24,606 bases of DNA from NCBI GenBank assembly GCA_034096865.1, contig JAWQFJ010002863.1:40001-64606 (forward strand), read 5' to 3'. The position numbers were made by a program, and so were the translations under genes. The stretch comes from Theodoxus fluviatilis. Taxonomy: Eukaryota; Mollusca; Gastropoda; Cycloneritida; Neritidae. The notes under the pieces were generated by a model. It saw only the letters and a program-made list of their open reading frames with translations, was not told the DNA's origin and made no database searches. Shown here one piece after another: positions 1 through 8,841 of the stretch (the first letter of the stretch is position 1; every line of letters starts with the position of its first letter).

Positions 1-1582
1 TGATTTGTCCCCCCCAACCAAAAAGGAACCCCCCCCCCCAACTCATTTGGTCCGGCCCTGGTGTGTGTGTGTGTGTACTACCCTATCTTTGTTTAATTCC
101 CTTCATTCTCTACCTTTTTTCTCTCTCTATCAAACAATCTCTCACAAACTCTGTCCAAAAATGTCTCCAAGGTGACCTGCCTTGAAAGCTATGAACTCTG
201 TAAAACCTCTTCAGTCAGGATAGTTTTATCGCTGGCCACAAGCCCAATTAGTCAAGTTCCCTTCGTGGTCCTGCTGCCTTCCCTCTGGCACGGGACATGT
301 GGGCCAAAGGGGCCAGGCACTGCCACTCTTTCTTCCACGGGGTAACAGTTCAGCTGACTCGCCACTTGCAAACGTCGAACCCCACATGAACTCTGCAGAG
401 CGACCCGAGTCGTTTACAGACACAGGGAGAGAAGCTGCGGCCGTGTGGTGCTCTGTGCCTGCTTACAAGGATCAAAAACGCTCCAAGGATATACAGCCGT
501 GTGCAGCAGGTCGCACGAGGCCGTCCAGTGTTGGCTATTTCTTTTCATGTTGGCGTCTTGAGGGCGACCTTGAGGGATTCTGTTCGCTGGTCACAAGATT
601 AAGGACGCCTTTGCACTGGTGACCCAAGCTCGTGTAAAAACTGGACCTCAAAGCTGGACAAAGAATGACCAGGGCCAGGTCATCCATGGATTTTCATGCT
701 AGACTACGTAGATGTACGTCCAGTGCTATTCTGAGTGCTTGGAAAATTTCCCAAACACAGGAACTGGAGAAACGTGACATCTGTCTGACCCAGGATAGTT
801 TGTGCCGAGAGAGCCTTTAAGGTTGGTGGTCATTACAGTTGGCGGCTCTTGTTTCTCAGCCCTCACGGCCTTGTCACATGCTGTTTACACCTCCAGCCCA
901 GAACTCGATCTAAGGTCTGCCCGATCCGGAGTGGCTCTACACTTGTGAGTATTAAAAATATTGTGGTTTCCGCTCTTGAGATTGAATGAGCGTAGTGCGG
1001 TTAACCCTTGTATGCGGCCAAGTGCCAGCCTCGGGTTGGAATACTCCCCAGAGAGCGGAGTTGGAGCTGGTACCTGACTGTGTGCGTCTTAAATGTCTGT
1101 CACTATGTTTGTTGTTAGGGACCAGTGAGGATTGATCAAGATGCCCAGTGATCAGGGGGTAAAGTGTAAAGCGGTTGGAGACCCAGACAAAGGGTGTAAG
1201 TCGCTATATAAAACCACACCTTTACCTTTTAGATAAAGGAGGTTTAATTTGAAAAGTTTGAATTGTCCTATAGTTAGCACCAGGAGATCTGTGCGATGAG
1301 TGTGGAAAACTTGAGTCTCGATCGCGTCTCCTGTGGTTGGGTTTTTTTCCATTCAGTCGAGCGCTCACAAAAGGTCTTAAAAGCTTTCATTGTCCCATTT
1401 CCTCTTTTCGTGATCCAGTCTGGTACAATGTAAAATTTGTAGCTGAAAGGAACTGCCCGACTTTGATGTCATTCCCTCTGCCCTTCTGCAGTTACATTCG
1501 TACGAAATTTTATCAAGGAAAGACGTAGCTCAGCTCTCCGTACTTGTTTGTCCGTTGAAATTCTCCATTGTTTCGGCTGTCT

Positions 1583-1587
<5 letters not shown>
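1..1587. other. Unassigned DNA, no supported gene
   Basis: No reading frame here has recognisable protein motifs; the longest open frame on the plus strand (299-622, 107 codons) has no domain I recognise and is of a length expected by chance. The first 80 bases hold two C-rich runs and a short (GT)n stretch at 59-76. A TATA-like string lies at 1205-1213 but nothing downstream supports a promoter. I see no terminal repeats or transposon coding motifs in this stretch. Confidence 0.5.

Positions 1588-1655
<68 letters not shown>
1588..1655. repeat. (CT)n microsatellite, about 34 units
   Basis: An uninterrupted CT dinucleotide tract directly precedes the recognisable start of the LINE ORF1. It produces spurious Arg/Glu reading frames on the minus strand, which are not genes. 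Its position next to the first detectable LINE codons suggests that the LINE 5' region was lost into, or replaced by, the tract; that is inference. Confidence 0.95.
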
Positions 1656-1658
<3 letters not shown>

Positions 1659-1663
1659 GACTC

Positions 1664-2833
1664 ATGAAAGAACAGACGGAAGAGCTGAGACAATCTCTCA
1701 GAGGAACTATTGATAAAAATGACAGCACAGCTAGACAGAATGAATGAGAACATCAGTATTGTAGTGGAGAAGTTGACGAAGCTTGCAATCAACGCAAAAT
1801 TGAGAATTCAGCATGAAGAAATCGAAAGAATTGATATGAATGTTGACGACCATGAATTGCACATGCAGGAATTGGAGGGCAAGCTTGAACAGCAAGAAGC
1901 TTACAGTCGCCGCGATAACGTGCTGCTTCACGGTGTGATGGAGGAGAACGAGGAACACGGGACGCACGAAGATTGCGTGGCAAAATTCGTCGACACAGTC
2001 AACGGAGTGCTCCCATTCACTTTCCAAGTGAGCGACGTTGCACGAGCACACCGCATAGGAAAGCGTTCCTCAGGGAAGAAAAGGCCGCTTATTGCCCGCC
2101 TGCTGAGATCTACAGACAAGCTGGCTATTCTCCAGAAAAGACAGGAGCTTAAACAATAGAAGATCGGCGTTTCCAGCGACTTGACAGCAAGACAACTGGA
2201 ACAGGTCAACCAAGCAAAGGAGGAAGACTACTTCGCCTACTTCTGGGGCGGGTTTCAAAATGCGAAGATCTCGGTAGATCTACGTAGATCTCGCCGAATG
2301 GGCAGTTTCATTCTTTGCTTGCTAGCGAGCCAATCGAAGACGAGCGTAGATTGAGCGAGGCAGCTTGAGAGGTGCCTAGCTTTTAAGATTCGAGACAAAA
2401 GTTCGGCGTGGATGCGTTGACCTGCATTCGATGTGTAAACTGTAGGAGGTTTCACGATCTGTTAATGCATTCAACATACACCTTTAATAAATTAATGCTG
2501 TGCATGGCTTATATTTTCTTTGGATGGGTTGCTAGTATCTCGAAATAGAGCGTTTTCTGAATGAACCGGCAACACGTCGGCCATTGAAATGTGGCTAGTT
2601 CACCTCTTGTCGTGACGTCTACGCATGCGCATTACTTCGTCACGTTGGGTAGTTTCTTTTTTAGCTAGCTCTTACTGCGAAGCAAGATCTTGCGACCAAG
2701 ATCGACTACCTATTTTGAAACCCGCCCCTGGAGCGGGGTTCTTCACAGAGAAATCGGGCACCGCCAGCTCACGAATCACCGGCCGAACACGCGGTCCTAC
2801 GCGAGGACGGCAAGCGGTGGAGGGAGCAGCTAG
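1664..2833 (+). pseudogene. LINE ORF1 (coiled coil + L1-type RNA-binding domain), broken
   Basis: ORF1 proteins bind LINE RNA and form the ribonucleoprotein. A possible first ATG is at 1664-1666, but that frame must shift near 1710 to join the main frame, which has an ATG at 1719 and reads to 2156. The N-terminal part is rich in Glu, Gln and Leu with heptad-like spacing (coiled coil). It is followed by RRDNVLLHGV and then ARAHRIGKRSSGKKRPLIA, the typical RRM and conserved His-Arg-x-Gly region. A TAG at 2157-2159 interrupts the C-terminal domain, which continues in frame as GVSSDLTARQLEQVNQAK to 2245. There it is cut by the TIR insertion. Beyond 2730 the frame resumes and runs to a TAG at 2831-2833. 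Confidence 0.82.
2246..2727. mobile_element. 482-bp non-autonomous TIR element inside LINE ORF1
   Basis: The ends are a perfect 16-bp inverted repeat: GGGCGGGTTTCAAAAT at 2246-2261 and its reverse complement at 2712-2727. They are flanked by the same triplet, CTG, at 2243-2245 and 2728-2730, a candidate 3-bp target duplication. Taking out the element and one CTG rejoins the ORF1 frame across the site without a shift, which independently supports these borders. The inside has no ORF of note, so this is MITE-like and would need a transposase supplied elsewhere. Near the left end is a 16-bp perfect palindrome (2276-2291), and AGATC-type words recur near both ends. Superfamily unassigned; 3-bp duplications with GGG-starting ends occur in a few DNA transposon groups. 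Confidence 0.75.
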
Positions 2834-2893
2834 CGGTGCGGCCCGGCCCCGTCAGCGGACAGCCAAGATGCACGAGGTAACCACCCATGTCCT

Positions 2894-4596
2894 ATGACCC
2901 CAGCTACCCTCAGATTTCTGTCATGGAATGTAGATGGACTCTTAACTAAATTGGAGGATCCAGACTTTCCAACGTACTTGCAGAGTTTTTCTTTAGTTTG
3001 TCTGTGCGAAACCTTTGTTGATACAATTGATATGTCTAGAGATTTTCATGATTTTGTGGTTCACATTCTGCCTGCTAAAAAATTGTCAACACGTGGTCGA
3101 AGATCAGGTGGTATTATCTGCCTTAACAGTGTCAGTAACTATTTTCTGCGTTTGGAGTGCAAATATGATTGCATGGTTTTCAAGATAAGCAAAGTTTTAG
3201 TTCAATTTAGATAGAGATATTCTGATGTTCAACGTCTATGTGCCACCTGCAGGCTCACCTTACTATGGTCTTAGTGAAGATGCAAATGGTATTGATGCCT
3301 TGAACAGATGCATTTCTGAGATGTTGGCAGTACATGGTAATGTTGGAATAATTCTATGTGGAGATTTAATGCCAGAACAGGAACTAGAGCAAACAACAAC
3401 AACGGTGATTTGGGTGATATGAGGACGAACATAACAAAGAATGTCCGTTACTCTGACGATGAAAATATTAATGATTTTGGAAAGACCCTCTTTTCCCTAT
3501 GTCTAGCCTTTGAACTGACAATTCTTAATGGTTTTATTGATAAGCAGCGCTCATCAAAATATACGTTTGTTGCCTATAATGGAAGCAGTGTCATAGATTA
3601 TTTCATTGTCTCAGAGGACGTGCTTGCCTTGTGTCATACATTCAGAGTTGTGAACACTATTTTATCACCACATATGTGTCTTGAGCTTGAGTTGATAGCT
3701 CAAAACGGTTTACACAGGTCACGACTTGTTCCTTTAGACAGTATACCTCAGATGAAGATAGTTTGGGACAATGACTTTTCTGGCGTGTATGTATCTAATT
3801 TGCTTGAGAAGCTACCAGCTATAGAAAATGTGACTGGTGGAGGGTTCGATGTCAATGAAGCAGCCAGTCTGTTAACTGATGCTCTTGTAAGTGCCGCTAA
3901 TTTTCTTAAGAAAACCTTTAGATATAACTTTTCTTCGTGTAGAAACCGTTGGTTTGACAAAGAATGCTACATTATCAGAAGAAAAGTAAGAAATTTCCTG
4001 CGGAAATATCAGCTGAGTCATTCTAGGGAAGACAGAGAAAATTATATACAAGAAAGAAAGAAATACAAGCAGTTGTTAAGATGTAAGAAAACTAATTACC
4101 AACATAAAGTGACTACTCTAATCTCGACACATCTACGTGATCCCAAAATATTTTGGAGACAGATAAAGGCTCTAGACAGAAGATACAAAGCTCCCTCTGG
4201 TATCGATTCTTGTGTCTGGATGGATCACTTTAAGACCATTTATGAGACTCCAAATGATGAAAATGTAATGGCAGGGGAGACTACTGCACTGCTCTATAAC
4301 GGAAACAATGAATTGCTTGATGCAGAGATAACTTCTTCAGAGATAGTTGATGCTATAGATAGCCTCAGACCAGGGAAGGCTTCTGGGGGGGACAACATTC
4401 TGGCCGAAATGCTAAAGTGTGCTTCAAGGATACTTCTGCCATTCTTACAGAAATTGTTTAATCGTATTTTCGAAAATTCTGATTTCCCTGAGCAGTGGGC
4501 ACACTCAGTTATCGTCCCTCTACACAAGTCGGGCCCAGTGAATGATCCGGATAATTATAGAGGGATTTCTTTAACAAGTACTCTTAGTAAAGTGTA
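2894..4596 (+). pseudogene. LINE ORF2: AP endonuclease + N-terminal reverse transcriptase, broken and truncated
   Basis: ORF2 starts at an ATG at 2894, 60 nt after the ORF1 stop. The first segment (2894-3214) has FLSWNVDG and CLCETF, the Asn and Glu blocks of the AP-endonuclease fold. A frameshift near 3200 moves to the segment with MFNVYVPPAGSPYYG. A second near 3365, within the GDxNART block, moves to the segment from 3356. That long segment holds SSVIDYFIVS (about residues 77-86) and SPHMCLEL, where the catalytic His of the usual SDH block is kept but its Asp is replaced. A basic linker (WFDKECYIIRRKVRNFLRKY) follows, then RT blocks with GKASGGDNI, AEMLK, FPEQWAHSVIVPLHKSG and NYRGISL. The FADD catalytic block would lie beyond the gap. 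Confidence 0.88.
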
Positions 4597-4606
4597 NNNN
4601 NNNNNN
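4597..4606. other. Assembly gap (10 N)
   Basis: Ten Ns interrupt the LINE ORF2 just after the NYRGISL reverse transcriptase block. Sequence to the right does not continue the RT frame with any recognisable motif, so the true gap may be larger than 10 bases or the join may be wrong. Any translation across it is meaningless. Confidence 0.98.
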
Positions 4607-5027
4607 AACATTGTTCCCCATGCGAATGAACTAAAGCTGCTCAATAAGCTGACGAGCATGTCATAAGTAGACAAGCCACATGAACCGTCGTACAATAAAT
4701 GTGTTTGAAAAACGCGATCTCGCCAAAGTACACAACACCATTGCCGATGCAACAAATGAAGGCATTCCTTTTTCCTAACGACCTCCCTCTGTGTATGGGA
4801 CGAAAAAATTGCTCTACGCTTTGCTCCCTAGTCATGTGACTATCTAATCGATCCTCCTTTCGCACAGAAAGGCAAAGAGGACCTACAGACAAATCAGGTA
4901 CTAATATCTAGCTCTACGCACCTACCCTAGGTTGGATCAAGGTCTCATTCGAAGTTATTTGCCCTGTGGTGTGCCTTATTTGCCATCACAGGGACCCGGA
5001 TTTCTTCTCGTATGAAGACAACAATGG
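4607..5027. other. Unassigned DNA between scaffold gap and LTR element
   Basis: I see no LINE C-terminal motifs, tandem repeats or credible reading frame here. The last five bases before the LTR (AATGG, 5023-5027) would be one copy of the target duplication of the LTR element, but the partner on the other side is lost because the 5' LTR is truncated. Confidence 0.5.
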
Positions 5028-5617
5028 TGTTACGGACCGGCTAACTAGGCCTCAGCTTAGCCTAGCCCGCACAAATGAAAATAAACAAGAAAAAACACGA
5101 ACACCAGCACGGATGTATAACGAGGTGTATTAGGCACACATAAACACAATCTCTCACCAGCTCCGGCCCACACCCGGGCTCTCAGGAGCTAACGTGCGGC
5201 CCCCGCCGACACTCGGTCTACAGACGATCAAGCTCAAGCTCAAGCGATGACAGTCTCCTCCTCGGCCCCTGCCGGTAGAGCTCCTAGCCTCCGCTTTCGT
5301 CTCCGCACTAGCTGTACCAAAGAACCCTGAAAATAACACACAAACTCACTCATCCGTTCCTGCACTATCAATCATCATACATCCGCGGTATTTACAAGGT
5401 AGAAGGATAACAGATAAAATCAGCACTCACCCGTCTCCTTGGGGTTCATTCGCTCGAGTGTCGTACACAGCTTTCACTCGGCAAATATACAATCAATCAG
5501 ATCATTCGCTCACACGTGAACACTCCTCAGTCACTACGTCACCAACTCATGCTAAAAATAATCACAGTCAAAACCTAATCACGTGCACACACCATTCGGC
5601 ACATTCGATTCGTAACA
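5028..5617 (-). repeat. 3' LTR, complete, 590 bp
   Basis: The LTR is bounded by the inverted termini TGTTACG (5028-5034) and CGTAACA (5611-5617). Its right part matches the partial copy at 8842-9098. On the coding (minus) strand, the G-rich polypurine tract lies directly upstream, as expected for a 3' LTR. I could not identify a convincing TATA box or polyadenylation signal by eye. Confidence 0.9.
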
Positions 5618-5646
5618 ACCACCCCCCCCCCCCCCCCCCACCCACC
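5618..5646 (-). other. Polypurine tract, G-rich (plus-strand poly-C)
   Basis: Immediately next to the 3' LTR, the coding strand reads a nearly pure G run (plus strand C x18 at 5622-5639 with a few A interruptions). Its place and composition fit the polypurine tract that primes second-strand synthesis. The homopolymer is unusually long, and its exact length may be a sequencing estimate. Confidence 0.7.
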
Positions 5647-5751
5647 CTCCATCAAGCCGAACAAGTTCCTGCAACTTGTGTAGCTTCATTCCGGCATAAT
5701 CCGGGACACCATATCCGCCTGCGAATTCCAGCGGCCTTCACTCTGTAGGAG

Positions 5752-5985
5752 ATGGAACCTCCGTCAAATACCGTAAACTGCGACCCTAAGTCTGGCAGTA
5801 TTTCCTCTTGCACCCCTGTGCGGGAAAAAACGTTCACCAGTGCTTCTGCCACGGCCTCCGTCTCAATCGAGCGCAGCGCCACGGCCCCCGGACAGCGCCG
5901 CCACCTCGACCAACGCGAGGACACACTTGTCTCCCCTGGACGAAGGAGGAGTCAAGGGGCCCACACTATCTACGGGAACCACCAA
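5752..5985 (-). pseudogene. Integrase core remnant
   Basis: Integrase inserts the cDNA into host DNA using a D,D-35-E core. In the frame shared with the protease, VPVDSVGPLTPPSSRG (about 5978-5931) is the first catalytic-Asp block. A frameshift near 5890-5905 moves to the next frame with ALRSIETEAVAEALVNVF and ILPDLGSQFT, the region of the second catalytic Asp. After GSQFT the similarity stops abruptly near 5755, so the catalytic Glu and the C-terminal part are missing. The zinc-binding N-terminal part is also absent. This is a deletion remnant and cannot be active. Confidence 0.8.
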
Positions 5986-6470
5986 TTGACAACTCGTCGA
6001 GTCATGATAATTGTGAGTAAGAGGAACATCAGACCTCTGCAATGACTGCACCCTCTGAGGGGCGATGTCTAACTGAGGACATTTTGCCCTAAGTAGAGGA
6101 CGAAAGGGCTTCACCTCAGCCTGAGCCTGTGCCCTCGTCTGCACAGCCCCCACTATCTTCATGCATTGGAACTGAGCTCTCGGAATCCTACCCAGAATGA
6201 CGTCACACACGGGTTTATCGATGACGTAAGCATCAACCTCTCCCTTGAACACCGGAGTATCCAATCTGACCCGTGCGACTGGTAGCTCGACAATGTCACC
6301 TGCGAACTGTCGACAGCGCATCACGCGAGCCGTGATTTGACCCGGAGTAAGGAAAGATCCACGCACCCCTACAGTCGAGCACCCCGAGTCAAGCATCACC
6401 TGCATCGGTCGTCCGTTCAACTGACCCGAGCAGATTTGCAACGAACAGGGCACATCATGCTCCAACGCCA
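5986..6470 (-). pseudogene. Retropepsin-like aspartic protease with downstream linker
   Basis: The segment reads MQVMLDSGCSTVGVRGSFL, with the catalytic DSG at about 6390-6382, and later VCDVILGR, the ILG block that closes a retropepsin fold. The protease cuts the Gag-Pol precursor. It is followed by VGAVQTRAQAQAEVKP, the linker that in Gypsy elements leads into reverse transcriptase. Here the frame instead runs after about 30 further codons into integrase at about 5985, so the RT and RNase H domains have been removed without breaking the frame. The protease part itself has no stop codon between 6470 and 5986. Confidence 0.83.
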
Positions 6471-6569
6471 TAGCACAGCTAACGTCAGGCATCTGTCCCC
6501 GACTGCCAGACGAAGCAAATTCCCGGGAGTTTCCACACGGCACCACGACACAAGATGCCAAAACCTGGC

Positions 6570-7911
6570 CCCCTGGGGCCTGAATCTTATGGCCCGCCTC
6601 CCCGCAGTACCAACACGTGACTTCCCTATCTGGAGGCTGAGATCGCTCAGCGTCCATACGCCCTCCCCTGTAAATCCCTCTGCTGGGTCCTGGACAGAAA
6701 AATGCCCGACCCGTCTGCACCCCTTGGGAGTTTGGTCGCGAAAACACAGGTGCCTCAACGGGTGTAGCAACCCCTGCTGACCACACATCAGCGGAAGCCT
6801 TGGCAGACATGGACTCAGAGGGATGAGCCTCTCGATACCTTTCAGCATCGGCCACCAAGTCTTGCATCGACCCGTAATCTCGCTCCTTCAGAAAAGTGAC
6901 CAAACTGGCCGAGCAAGAAGTGAGAATCTGTTCCCTCAAGACCAGATTAATGAGGCCTTCGAAGGTTTTCTCGACCCGGGACAGGTCTAACCACCGATCC
7001 AGGAGATGCCTCAAATGACTTAGATAAGTCAGCATACTTTCTCCCTGCTGAGGCCTCAAGGCACGGAAGCGAGACCGGTAACCCTCTGTGGAGCACTGCT
7101 GGAAGGTACGCAACAACGCTTTTTTGAGCTCGTCGTAGGAGAGCGACTCTCGCAACGATAGCTCATGGTAGGTGTTGAGAGCTTTGCCCTTCAAAAGAGA
7201 GGGAAGCAGCGTAGCCCAATCCCGTCTATCCCATCCCTATGCACCAGCGTACTTCTCAAAACGGAAGAGATAGCTATCCATCTCGTCCGTTTTGTCATCA
7301 AAGTACGGCAATTTTGGACTTGCGGCAACATTTTTTTAAGGAGTGGAGGCAACATCCTTGCCCACTCTTAGTTTCTCCAATTCGTTCTTTCTCCTCCCGC
7401 TCACATTCTTTCTCGCGCTCTTGCCTCTCTCGTTCTTTCTCTTCCCGCTCTCTTTCTTCGACACGCTCTTTCTCGCGCTCTTGCCTCTCCCGTTCTTTCT
7501 CCTCCCGCTCACGTTCTTTCGCTCGTTCTTTCTCCTCTCGCTCACGTTCTTTCTCGCGCTCTTGCCTCTCTCGTTCTTTCTCTTCCCGCTCTCTTTCCTC
7601 CACACGCTCTTTCTCGCGTTCTTGCCTCTCCCGTTCTTTCTCCTCAAGCTCACGTTCTTTCTCGCGCTCTTCCCGCTCTCGTTCTCTCTCGCGCTCTTCC
7701 CGCTCACGCTCTACCTCGCGCTCTTCCCGCTCACGCTCTACCCGTTCTTTCTCTTCCTCTCTCTCTCTCTATGGCTCTCTTCTCTCGCTCGTTCTTGCAC
7801 ATATCTAGTCATTTCCAGACCTTCCAATCCCAAACTTTCAGCTTCCAACTTGTACGCATAAAATGGGTCAACCCGACCCACTGGGTCAACCTTGGTTGGC
7901 TTCTCTTCCAT
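6570..7911 (-). pseudogene. gag: gag: charged N-terminus, capsid-like region, damaged zinc knuckle
   Basis: I place the start at the ATG at 7911-7909, which opens MEEKPTKVDPVGRVDP and leads into an Arg/Glu/Lys-rich stretch. The frame breaks in a GA run near 7761-7770 and again near 7350, then passes a poly-A run next to an in-frame TAA near 7336. The capsid-like part follows: LPYFDDKTDEMDSYLFRFEKYA, a TAG near 7241, WDRRDWATLLPSLLKGKAL, then SYDELKKALLRTF and RALRPQQGESMLTYLSHL, typical of the Ty3/Gypsy retrotransposon gag family. A CCHC knuckle begins CWYCGEAGH at about 6615, but the last Cys is replaced by Pro, so it is probably non-functional. Gag would form the particle and package RNA. 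With at least three frameshifts and two stops, this is a pseudogene. Confidence 0.85.
7383..7664 (-). repeat. 141-bp tandem duplication inside gag (47 codons per unit)
   Basis: Two adjacent copies (7383-7523 and 7524-7664) differ at only a few positions. The unit is a multiple of three and encodes the Arg/Glu/Lys/Gln-rich segment (EREEKERERQ-like words), so the duplication kept the reading frame. The encoded region is expected to be a long charged helix; that is inference from composition. Confidence 0.8.
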
Positions 7912-8826
7912 GTCAAATTATCACAATATAATCTAAAGTATTTAATGCTACACTACACCTCTTCAGTGCAAAAACCCATGCAAATTCCCTTCAACAATTC
8001 AGATTTGAAACGCAAACAAAACAGCGCTCAAATGGCCAATTCAAAAAAACTAAACAAAACAAAAACAACCAAAGAAAAAACACACAATGAAAATCAGTCA
8101 ATCGTTTTAACAAACACTTCCCTCAAACACGGAAGGTACACCAGAAGAAGAATTCAAACGTGCAAGTTGTCGGAGCCACCAACTCAAAACATAAAAAATA
8201 CAACTTGCAGATCGTCCGAGACGACAGTTCACTTAACACACATTACCGAGCATGCAATTGTGAAATCAACTGAACAGATAAGAAAATCACTTCCTCAAGA
8301 GCATACCCACTCAAAATATTATCGCCCAATCCAAAAGCATGCAACTGTGAACTCACTGAGCCATGCGGAAAATCAAATAAATCAGAGTGCACATAATATC
8401 AATCACAATTCACAGCATGCAACTGTGCAATCACTGAGCACAGCACAAAATCAAATCAATCACAGGGCAGATAATATCAAGCCAACAAAATTACTACCAC
8501 AATCCAACGCATGCAACTGTGAACTTACTGAGCAAAGCAAGCAATCAACTCAATCACAGAGCACATAATATCAATTAAAATTATCACACAATCAAAAGCA
8601 TGCAACTGAAATCTCTGAGCAAATCAGAAACTCAATTAAATCACAGAGCACCCTATATCAATCCAAAAACCATCAACAATACAAAGCATGCACTGTGAAC
8701 TCAAAATCACATTCGCACGCCGAGCATACACATCACAATATTGGCCCTCGCCAAACCGAAATCCAATCAACTTGGTCTTAAAAACAAACACTGTCAAATT
8801 CAGGTACTCACACACAAGGTGAAGTA
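7912..8826 (-). other. Untranslated leader of the LTR element, with ~87-bp direct repeats at 8250-8715
   Basis: Between the primer-binding site and gag lies an A-rich (plus strand) leader. It contains six related blocks starting with GCATGCAACTG or a close variant at 8250, 8337, 8415, 8509, 8598 and 8686, spaced 78-94 bp apart. Each block continues with a CTGAGC-like word and then an AAATCAAT / CACAGAGCACATAATATCAA-like segment. Leaders of LTR elements carry packaging and dimerisation signals, so the repeats may be cis-acting; that is a guess. The 265-codon plus-strand frame over this region is antisense and has no known domain. Confidence 0.75.
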
Positions 8827-8839
8827 GGCATGCTCGCCA
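8827..8839 (-). other. Probable primer-binding site
   Basis: On the coding strand, two bases after the end of the 5' LTR, the sequence reads TGGCGAGCATGCC. It starts with TGG, as expected for pairing with the CCA end of a tRNA. I cannot name the tRNA with confidence. Confidence 0.6.
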
Positions 8840-8841
8840 GT

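Larger units (their letters stand above)
1664..4596 (+). mobile_element. Decayed non-LTR retrotransposon (LINE), two ORFs, 3' part missing
   Basis: The stretch encodes, in order, an L1-type ORF1 protein and an ORF2 with an apurinic-endonuclease-type domain followed by the first reverse transcriptase blocks. LINEs move by target-primed reverse transcription. This copy cannot: it has a frameshift near 1710, an in-frame TAG at 2157-2159, a 482-bp insertion at 2246-2727, and frameshifts near 3200 and 3365. It stops at an assembly gap just after the NYRGISL block, so the RT palm, thumb, C-terminal region and 3' tail are not seen. The clade cannot be fixed by eye; the ORF1 type is that of L1-like and related elements. 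Confidence 0.88.

Noticed and set aside
299..622. 107-codon ORF
   Set aside because: No motifs, a length expected by chance, and no splice or transcription evidence.
1205..1213. TATATAAAA as a promoter TATA box
   Set aside because: No initiator, no downstream gene and no conserved context; such strings are common by chance in AT-rich DNA.
4607..4892. Minus-strand ORF of 83 codons as the missing LINE RT part
   Set aside because: Wrong strand relative to the LINE and no RT, thumb or C-terminal motif on either strand.
6337..6780. 147-codon plus-strand ORF
   Set aside because: Antisense shadow of the gag/protease frame.
7239..7861. Plus-strand Ser/Arg-rich and Leu/Phe-rich ORFs resembling SR-type proteins
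   Set aside because: They are the antisense of the gag Arg/Glu/Lys-rich region; the minus-strand frame has the retrotransposon context that explains the sequence.
7771..8568. 265-codon plus-strand ORF
   Set aside because: It lies antisense to the start of gag and the leader of the minus-strand LTR element. Its Asn/Gln/Thr-rich content reflects the A-rich repeats, and no domain is seen.
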